Origin: RGIG3872 sp045660245
GTDB lineage: Bacteria > Bacillota > Clostridia > Christensenellales > UBA1242
Assembly: GCA_045660245.1 (NCBI GenBank)
Contig: JAZRDJ010000033.1
Span: forward strand, 1-12,214
DNA: 12,214 nucleotides
Direction of reading: 5' to 3'
The position numbers were made by a program, and so were the translations under genes. Of the stretch, positions 8,388 to 12,214 are shown in pieces (the stretch's first letter is position 1; every line of letters begins with the position of its first letter). The notes under the pieces were generated by a model, which was not told where the DNA came from, ran no database searches, and saw nothing but the letters and a program-made list of their open reading frames with translations.

Positions 8388-8840
8388 CTATTTCTTGACA
8401 ATTGCAACAACATTGACTTTGAGTTGTCCTAGCACTCCCTTGTAGAGCCTCAGTGGCACAGTGTAATTCCCCTCGCCTTTGATTGGACTTGAAAGTTCAA
8501 TCTTCTTTTTGTCAATACTGTATCCTATTTTTTCAAGACCATCTGAAATTTCTTTTGAAGAAATCGATCCAAATGCCCTTCCATTCGCTCCAACTTCAAT
8601 TGAGAGTTCAAGTTTCACATTTTCAAGTTTTTTTGCAATTTCTTTTGCCTCTGCAGTTTCTTCTGCAATCCTCTTTGCTTCTGCTGCCTTTTGCATGTTG
8701 TTCACATTCACATTTGATGCGTTTGCAGGAACAGCGAGTTTGTTTTTGAAAAGAAAGTTCGTTGCATATCCATCACTCACAGTGATGACATCACCTTTTC
8801 TGCCTTGCGCTTTTACGTCTTGTGTTAAAATAACCTTCAT
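8388..8840 (-). CDS. rplI: 50S ribosomal protein L9
   Basis: This 150-aa protein matches L9, which binds 23S rRNA near the base of the L1 stalk and helps keep reading frame. The N-terminal domain starts MKVILTQDVKAQGRKGDVITVSDGYATNFLFKN, broken here as MKVILTQDVKAQGRKGD then VITVSDGYATNFLFKN. A long connecting helix rich in K, A and E (about residues 45-75) follows, and then the C-terminal domain with GRAFGSIS. Length is normal for the family. The start at 8840 has GGAGGA seven nt upstream; an ATG at 8858 has no such site and adds residues foreign to L9. The gene stands alone between its own promoter and terminator. It is not next to the gdpP or dnaB genes that often flank rplI in Bacillota. 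Assignment is secure. Confidence 0.98.
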   Translation of the reverse strand: MKVILTQDVKAQGRKGDVITVSDGYATNFLFKNKLAVPANASNVNVNNMQKAAEAKRIAEETAEAKEIAKKLENVKLELSIEVGANGRAFGSISSKEISDGLEKIGYSIDKKKIELSSPIKGEGNYTVPLRLYKGVLGQLKVNVVAIVKK

Positions 8841-8873
8841 AAAATCATCCTCCAACAACTAGTTTATAAATAT

Positions 8874-8902
8874 ATTATAACATACTTAATAAATTTTGCA
8901 AA
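8874..8902 (-). promoter_or_regulatory. Promoter of rplI
   Basis: On the minus strand TTTGCA (8897-8902), a 17-bp spacer and TATAAT (8874-8879) with an extended -10 TG (8881-8882). Predicted +1 is near 8867, leaving a leader of about 27 nt that contains the GGAGGA site. It overlaps the region that must also hold the divergent DUF1540 promoter. Confidence 0.8.
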
Positions 8903-8915
8903 CATTGTACATAAT
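8886..8915 (+). promoter_or_regulatory. Possible promoter of the DUF1540 gene
   Basis: TTAATA (8886-8891), an 18-bp spacer and CATAAT (8910-8915) are the best plus-strand match, giving a leader of about 24 nt with AAGGAG. The match is modest in an AT-rich spacer and would overlap the rplI -35. An alternative pairing of TTGCAA at 8896 with a weak -10 is no better. Confidence 0.35.
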
Positions 8916-8945
8916 AATAATAAACAAAATATCAAGGAGAAAACA

Positions 8946-9236
8946 ATGTTTGATTTGAAATGCAAACGCGAAGGTTGCAAATATAATAATTGTTGCAATT
9001 GCAATGCTCATCACATTGATGTTGATCAAAAAACTGATTGCACCACCTACACCCCATCAGAAGACCCAAACAAGCGTGAGATTGACAAAATCCCACACAA
9101 ACTAGTGAGAGAAGATACAAAGGTAACTTGCAAAGCCGATTGCCTCTTCAATGACGGCAAAAAATGCCTAGCAAACAGCATCACCGTTGCCACAAACAAA
9201 GACAACCCAGCCTGCCAAACTTACATGCCAAGATGA
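8946..9236 (+). CDS. Tandem DUF1540 cysteine-rich protein
   Basis: This 96-aa soluble protein contains two copies of the small DUF1540 Cys module. Copy 1 uses C6, C11, C19 and C32, with two extra cysteines at 16 and 17. Copy 2 uses C62, C66, C74 and C90. The copies align through C-N-A-H-H-I-D-V (19-26) and C-L-A-N-S-I-T-V (74-81), and through D-C-T-T-Y-T-P and A-C-Q-T-Y-M-P at the ends. The even four-Cys spacing suggests metal (zinc) binding, but no function is established for the family. Copies are joined by a charged linker (about 37-58). A clear AAGGAG site precedes the ATG by 7 nt. The gene is divergent from rplI and converges on rplL, with which it shares a terminator. Family call is confident; zinc binding is inference. 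Confidence 0.92.
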   Translation: MFDLKCKREGCKYNNCCNCNAHHIDVDQKTDCTTYTPSEDPNKREIDKIPHKLVREDTKVTCKADCLFNDGKKCLANSITVATNKDNPACQTYMPR

Positions 9237-9252
9237 AAAACGAACTAAACAA

Positions 9253-9279
9253 AACCCCCCGAGATTTTCTCGGGGGGTT
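9253..9279. terminator. GC-rich bidirectional terminator between DUF1540 gene and rplL
   Basis: A perfect 12-bp stem (9253-9264 with 9268-9279), including six consecutive G-C pairs, and a TTT loop. On the plus strand it is followed by TTGTTTTCTT and serves the DUF1540 gene. On the minus strand it is followed by TTTTGTTT and serves rplL. It marks the end of the rplJL unit, with no rpoB readthrough partner. Confidence 0.92.
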
Positions 9280-9318
9280 GTTTTCTTCACACTTTGTTAA
9301 TTGCCGAATGTGACTTAA

Positions 9319-9693
9319 TTACTTAAGTTCTACAGTAGCACCAGCAGCTTTGAATTTTTCTTCCATTTCTTTTGCTGCGTCTTTAGCAACGTTTTCTTTG
9401 ATTGTGCTTGGAGCGTTATCAGCAAGAGCCTTAGACTCAGAAAGACCAAGTCCTGTGATCTCACGAATAACTTTGATAACGTTGATTTTGTTTGCTCCAC
9501 AGTCCTTAAGAACAACTGTGAATTCTGTTTTTTCTTCTTCAGCAGCAGCAGCGCCGGCACCAGCAGCAGGAGCTGCAACAGCCATAGCAGCAGCGCTTAC
9601 GCCGAATTCTTCTTCAATAGCTTTTACAAGGTCGTTGAGTTCAACAACAGTGAGAGCTTTGATTTCATCTAAAATATTTTTGATATCTGCCAT
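9319..9693 (-). CDS. rplL: 50S ribosomal protein L7/L12
   Basis: This 124-aa acidic stalk protein binds L10 as dimers and recruits translational GTPases. The N-terminal dimerisation domain (ILDEIKALTVVELNDLVKAIEEEFGVS) is followed by the Ala/Pro/Gly-rich flexible hinge (about 36-52, APAAGAGAAAAEEE). The C-terminal domain (FTVVLKDCGANKINVIKVIR, then EITGLGLSESKALADNAP) ends in ATVELK. Two small departures are visible: a Cys in the KDCGANK strand, and GLSESK where most homologues read GLKEAK, in the factor-binding helix region. The start at 9693 has AAGGAGAT upstream; longer in-frame reading back to 9759 adds residues unlike L12. It lies 82 nt after rplJ in the same transcript, and higher L12 output is expected from its own strong ribosome binding site. 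It is not followed by rpoB. Confidence 0.98.
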   Translation of the reverse strand: MADIKNILDEIKALTVVELNDLVKAIEEEFGVSAAAMAVAAPAAGAGAAAAEEEKTEFTVVLKDCGANKINVIKVIREITGLGLSESKALADNAPSTIKENVAKDAAKEMEEKFKAAGATVELK

Positions 9694-9775
9694 TTTAATT
9701 ATCTCCTTAAATAAAATTTTGATTTTAAATTGATTTATTGTTTGATTTTCAAGGTTCAAACAAACCTATTTTAAC

Positions 9776-10267
9776 TTATGCTTCTTGCTTTTTAGCAACT
9801 TCTGAAAGACCAATAGCGAGAGAACGCATTGGAGAAGTAAGCATACCAAGTAATTGTGCCACCAAAACTTCTTTTGATGGGATAGCTGCAAGTGCTTTTA
9901 CACCAGCGATGTCGAGGTACTTACCTTCAACATAACCCGCTTTAACTTTGAGCACTTTGTAGTTATTTTCTCCATCAACGGCAATCTTGGCAGGAGCAAC
10001 AACATCACTTGTATGGAAAGCAACAGCAGTAGTTCCCTCAAGAAGACTTGCATCAAAAGAGATACCGAGTTCTTCAAGAGCAATCTTCAAAAGTCTGTTT
10101 TTGTAAACTTTGTAAACAGCGCCTGCTTTTCTGAAGTTATTTCTAAGTTCAGTCACTTGAGCAACTGTAAGTCCCTTGTAATCAACCAAAATGATTGCTT
10201 TCGCATCTTTTGCATGAGACTTGATTTCGTCCACAACAACTTTCTTATTTTCGAAATTAGCTGACAT
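9776..10267 (-). CDS. rplJ: 50S ribosomal protein L10
   Basis: This 163-aa protein anchors the L7/L12 stalk to 23S rRNA. The N-terminal RNA-binding domain shows AKAIILVDYKGLTVAQV, ELRNNFRKAGAVYKVYKN and RLLKIALEE, all typical of L10. The region EGTTAVAF is also conserved. The C-terminal helix that carries L12 dimers is PSKEVLVAQLLGMLTSPMRS, then LAIGLSEVAKKQEA. Its short length suggests a standard pentameric stalk with two L12 dimers; that count is inference. The start has AGGAGG seven nt upstream. In Bacillota the L10-L12 complex binds the leader of its own mRNA and causes early termination, and a matching leader and terminator are present upstream. Confidence 0.98.
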   Translation of the reverse strand: MSANFENKKVVVDEIKSHAKDAKAIILVDYKGLTVAQVTELRNNFRKAGAVYKVYKNRLLKIALEELGISFDASLLEGTTAVAFHTSDVVAPAKIAVDGENNYKVLKVKAGYVEGKYLDIAGVKALAAIPSKEVLVAQLLGMLTSPMRSLAIGLSEVAKKQEA

Positions 10268-10299
10268 TATATTTCCTCCTATTATTTTTATCGTGTGAA

Positions 10300-10441
10300 G
10301 GCAAATAAAAATTCCCGTGTGCTAGTGAGTCACGAGCAAACACGGGAATAATGTCATCATTATCCTGTTTTGTTGTTCCTCGGCAAGATATTGAGGATTT
10401 CTCCACTTGCTGTCTTTGGCACATAAAAATATTTATTTACG
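10300..10441 (-). ncRNA. L10 leader (autoregulatory 5' UTR of rplJL)
   Basis: The transcribed leader from about 10441 to the terminator fits the L10 leader class. It contains GCAAG (10406-10410) able to pair with CTTGC (10383-10387). Between and after these are GGAGAAATCC and CTTGCCGAGGA, the latter resembling the conserved L10-binding element. It ends in an intrinsic terminator before the rplJ ribosome binding site. In this known system the L10(L12) complex binding favours termination. The class was recognised by eye and position; an Rfam L10_leader model search would settle it. Confidence 0.8.
10303..10349 (-). terminator. Attenuator terminator in the L10 leader
   Basis: A 10-bp stem (10311-10320 with 10340-10349), extended inside by GCT/AGC and GTG/CAC pairs around a 3-nt loop, is followed on the minus strand by TTTTTATTT. 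It sits upstream of the rplJ Shine-Dalgarno, so it must be bypassed for rplJL expression. Confidence 0.88.
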
Positions 10442-10447
10442 AGTGCT

Positions 10448-10476
10448 ATTATAAACACGATTGACGCTTTTGTCAA
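10448..10476 (-). promoter_or_regulatory. Consensus sigma-A promoter of rplJL
   Basis: TTGACA (10471-10476), exactly 17 bp, and TATAAT (10448-10453) on the minus strand: a perfect consensus match. It makes rplJL independent of rplKA. Predicted +1 is near 10441. Confidence 0.93.
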
Positions 10477-10512
10477 CCCTATTTTAAAAAAAACATTCAA
10501 TATTTTCACCTA

Positions 10513-10541
10513 TTGCAATGTTTTTAAGTATATGATATAAT
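10513..10541 (+). promoter_or_regulatory. Promoter of the orphan plus-strand gene
   Basis: TTGCAA (10513-10518), 17 bp, and TATAAT (10536-10541) with an extended -10 TG (10533-10534). It lies back to back with the rplJL promoter, the two -35 boxes being 36 bp apart. Predicted +1 is near 10548, inside an inverted repeat. Confidence 0.82.
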
Positions 10542-10562
10542 ATGTATATCAAATATATACAT
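10542..10562 (+). repeat. Inverted repeat at the predicted transcription start (operator or mRNA hairpin)
   Basis: ATGTATAT (10542-10549), a 5-nt spacer and ATATACAT (10555-10562) form a perfect 8-bp dyad directly after the -10 box. It ends 3-4 nt before the AGGGAG ribosome binding site. Its position suits a repressor operator. If transcription starts before it, it could instead fold as a weak 5' hairpin. The arms are AT-rich, so chance is possible. Confidence 0.5.
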
Positions 10563-10578
10563 TTTAGGGAGAGTTTTT

Positions 10579-11049
10579 ATGAAAAATACCACTTATATCG
10601 AAAAAGTTGATCCAACAATTTGCTATATGAATTATGAAAAATCAGAGTTTAAGAAAAAATATATCATTGATGACATTGAGAGACGTCCAAATGATGAGGG
10701 TACTCCTGCTCTTTATGTCACACTCAAAACAAATAATCCTCAAATGTATTATATCGTTGCAGAAATTACTGATTTCACAATGCTCGTCAATCCAATGGAA
10801 CATGAAGATCAAAACGATCTTTTGAAAGTTATTTTCGACAGACAACCATTTACAAAAGAATTCAACAAGGCATACAATGAAGCAAAAACTCTCGAATATA
10901 ACAATGAATATTGGTCAAAAGTTGAGTCAATTCCCATGGATGAGGACTATCAAAACAAATTGGATGTGCTCACTGACACTTATGAAAATGCTCTCAAAAG
11001 TATTGTTCAATTTGATGAACCAACATATAGTTCAATTTCAGAAAAGTAA
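10579..11049 (+). CDS. Hypothetical acidic soluble protein between rplA and rplJ
   Basis: I do not recognise this 156-aa protein. It has no signal peptide, membrane segment or Cys motif (one Cys only, at position 15). It is acidic and rich in Asn, Tyr, Asp and Glu. The first half looks strand-rich, including residues such as ALYVTLKTN and MYYIVAEITDFTMLV. The second half (about 85-150) looks helical and charged. The reading frame is well supported by a full promoter, by AGGGAG eight nt before the ATG, and by a strong terminator 12 nt after the stop. Codon use resembles its neighbours, so recent transfer is not obvious. It interrupts the usual rplKA-rplJL gene order on the opposite strand, with independent control. 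Possible roles, such as a stress or ribosome-associated factor, are speculation. Confidence 0.85.
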   Translation: MKNTTYIEKVDPTICYMNYEKSEFKKKYIIDDIERRPNDEGTPALYVTLKTNNPQMYYIVAEITDFTMLVNPMEHEDQNDLLKVIFDRQPFTKEFNKAYNEAKTLEYNNEYWSKVESIPMDEDYQNKLDVLTDTYENALKSIVQFDEPTYSSISEK

Positions 11050-11060
11050 ATTATAGAAAC

Positions 11061-11095
11061 AAAAAAATAGAGTTGAATTTCAACTCTATTTTTTT
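11061..11095. terminator. Bidirectional terminator between orphan gene and rplA
   Basis: A perfect 16-bp stem (11061-11076 with 11080-11095) and ATT loop, with an A-run on one side and a T-run on the other so that it reads as a terminator in both directions. It closes the plus-strand orphan gene and the minus-strand rplKA unit, and so separates rplKA from rplJL. Confidence 0.93.
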
Positions 11096-11108
11096 TGCTT
11101 AAATCAAA

Positions 11109-11795
11109 TTAAACTCTGTAAGTTGTCTTGATTCCAGGGCCCATTGTGCTTGCAACAGAGATACTCTTGAGGTAAACACCTTTTGCTGCTTGTGGTTTTG
11201 CTTTCACAATTGCATCCATGATTGTTTCATAGTTTTCTTGAAGTTTTTGAACACCAAAACTCTTCTTTCCAATAGCAACGTGAATGATACCAAATTTGTC
11301 AAGACGATATTCAACTTTACCAGCCTTGATATCTTTGATTGCCTTTGCAACGTCTGGAGTAACTGTTCCACTCTTTGGGTTTGGCATCAAGCCACGAGGT
11401 CCAAGAACACGAGCGATTCTACCAACAAGTCCCATCATGTCAGGAGTTGTGATACAAGCGTCGAAGTCAAGCCAGTTTTCTTTCATGATTTTGTCGATCA
11501 TGTCTTCAGCACCAACATAGTCAGCGCCATTTTCTTTTGCGATTTCTGCCTTGTCGCCTTTTGCGATAACAAGAACTTTTACATTCTTACCAGTACCATT
11601 AGGGAGTACTACAGATCCACGAACTTGTTGATCAGCGTTCTTTGGATCAACACCAAGTTTAACGTGAAGTTCGATTGTTTCGTCAAATTTAGCAGTTGCA
11701 GTTTCAATCACAAGACCAAGAGCCTCTTCAGTTTCATAAATCTTGCTTCTTTCAACTTTTTCGGCAGCGTTGTTGTAATTCTTTCCTCTCTTCAT
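11109..11795 (-). CDS. rplA: 50S ribosomal protein L1
   Basis: This 228-aa protein forms the L1 arm, which assists exit of deacylated tRNA, and in many bacteria represses translation of its own operon. It begins MKRGKNYNNAAEKVE. Domain I elements include FDETIELHVKLGVDPKNADQ, broken here at 20 residues, and VRGSVVLPNGTGK. The signature GRIARVLGPRGLMPNPKSGT follows at about residues 123-142, and the C-terminus reads STMGPGIKT. Length is usual. The start at 11795 lies 4 nt after the rplK stop, and its ribosome binding site GAGGAGGA is made of the last Glu codons of rplK, so translation is probably coupled. An upstream in-frame ATG at 11879 lies inside rplK and adds non-L1 residues. It ends at the bidirectional terminator. 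Confidence 0.98.
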   Translation of the reverse strand: MKRGKNYNNAAEKVERSKIYETEEALGLVIETATAKFDETIELHVKLGVDPKNADQQVRGSVVLPNGTGKNVKVLVIAKGDKAEIAKENGADYVGAEDMIDKIMKENWLDFDACITTPDMMGLVGRIARVLGPRGLMPNPKSGTVTPDVAKAIKDIKAGKVEYRLDKFGIIHVAIGKKSFGVQKLQENYETIMDAIVKAKPQAAKGVYLKSISVASTMGPGIKTTYRV

Positions 11796-11799
11796 GAGA

Positions 11800-12214
11800 T
11801 TATTCCTCCTCAACAAGTACGCCCATGCTACGAGCAGTTCCCTTAACCATGCTGATTGCTGCTTCAATGCTTGCAGCATTGAGGTCAGGCATCTTTATTG
11901 TTGCAATTTCGCGAACTTGATCCATAGTTAATTTTCCGACTTTTTCTTTGTTTGGTTTTCCACTTGCAGCCTCAAGACCGAGTGCCTTTTTGATGAGTAC
12001 TGCTGCTGGTGGTGTTTTGAGCACGAATGTGAATGAACGATCTTGATAGATTGTCATCTCAACAGGAATGATAAGTCCTGCTTGTGCTGCTGTCTTGTCG
12101 TTAAATTCCTTAACGAATGCTGGAATGTTGATTCCATGTGGTCCAAGAGAAGATCCTACTGGTGGACCTGCAGTTGCTTTTCCCGCTGGGAGTTGAAGTT
12201 TAACAACTGCCTGA
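11800..12214 (-). CDS. rplK: 50S ribosomal protein L11, N-terminus outside the window
   Basis: The visible 137 residues cover nearly all of L11, which binds the GTPase-associated centre of 23S rRNA and is needed for the stringent response. The reading frame runs to the window edge. It begins QAVVKLQLPAGKATAGPPVG, so only a few N-terminal residues (usually M-A-K-K or similar) are missing. The N-domain then reads SSLGPHGINIPAFVKEFN, DKTAAQAGLIIPVEMT. The linker and rRNA-binding C-domain show FTFVLKTPPAAVLIKKA and LTMDQVREIATIKMPDLNA, then the GTARSMGV signature. A methionine at 12057 is internal and not the start. The SSLGPHGIN and IPAFVKEF residues differ from the commoner PALGQHGVN and IMEFCKAF. 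It overlaps the rplA ribosome binding site, and its promoter lies beyond the window. Confidence 0.97.
   Translation of the reverse strand, partial: QAVVKLQLPAGKATAGPPVGSSLGPHGINIPAFVKEFNDKTAAQAGLIIPVEMTIYQDRSFTFVLKTPPAAVLIKKALGLEAASGKPNKEKVGKLTMDQVREIATIKMPDLNAASIEAAISMVKGTARSMGVLVEEE

Noticed and set aside
9694..9775. Small inverted repeat AGGTT/AACCT in the rplJ-rplL gap as a possible processing or attenuation site
   Set aside because: It has only five pairs with no T-run or conserved element, too weak to support.
328..11806. Identical junction AATAATCTCATGAA at the membrane protein/DUF1858 and rplK/rplA boundaries
   Set aside because: It is striking as a stop-TCTC-start arrangement, but the two are ordinary short operon junctions and two cases cannot show a shared mechanism.
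11190..11846. Long plus-strand open frame of 218 codons opposite rplA
   Set aside because: It is antisense to a certain ribosomal protein gene, has no ribosome binding site, and its Phe/Ser/Cys-rich translation is typical of the complement of an AT-rich gene.
1..12214. Search for CRISPR arrays, tRNA or rRNA genes, insertion sequences and phage genes
   Set aside because: No regularly spaced repeats, cloverleaf sequences, transposase-like proteins or terminal repeats were seen; the coding space is filled by the genes listed.

Overview
The window is AT-rich bacterial chromosome, almost certainly from a Bacillota (Firmicutes) lineage. The evidence is strong AGGAG-type ribosome binding sites, an AddAB (RexAB-type) repair nuclease rather than RecBCD, a DUF1540 protein, a DUF1858 protein and a firmicute-style L10 leader. 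TGA is used as a stop, so the code is not that of Mycoplasma. The genus cannot be fixed from the sequence alone; an uncultured Clostridia- or Bacilli-related gut lineage would fit.

Layout, in the direction of transcription (mostly the minus strand, so from the right end leftward). (1) rplK (L11, cut by the window end) and rplA (L1) form a tight pair ending at a bidirectional terminator. (2) A plus-strand gene of unknown function (10579-11049) sits between rplA and rplJ, with its own extended -10 promoter and an inverted repeat at its predicted transcription start. (3) rplJ-rplL (L10, L7/L12) has a consensus sigma-A promoter and an L10 leader ending in a terminator, with a candidate competing antiterminator hairpin. 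rplL is not followed by rpoB; it ends at a GC-rich bidirectional terminator shared with (4) a convergent tandem-DUF1540 gene. (5) rplI (L9) is divergent from the DUF1540 gene and has its own promoter and terminator. (6) addB-addA encode the two-subunit helicase-nuclease for double-strand break repair, from a promoter placed so close to addB that the mRNA may be leaderless. (7) A three-TM membrane protein with a cytoplasmic acidic linker and an AT-hook-like motif is followed 4 nt later by a small DUF1858 redox-disulfide protein, ending at a terminator near the left edge.

Functionally the window holds ribosomal stalk and L1-arm proteins, L9, recombinational repair and several uncharacterised small proteins. 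No mobile element, CRISPR array, tRNA, rRNA or phage gene is visible. The least explained items are the membrane-bound AT-hook protein with its DUF1858 partner, the orphan gene inside the ribosomal protein cluster, the P-loop-less AddB, and the addB start region.
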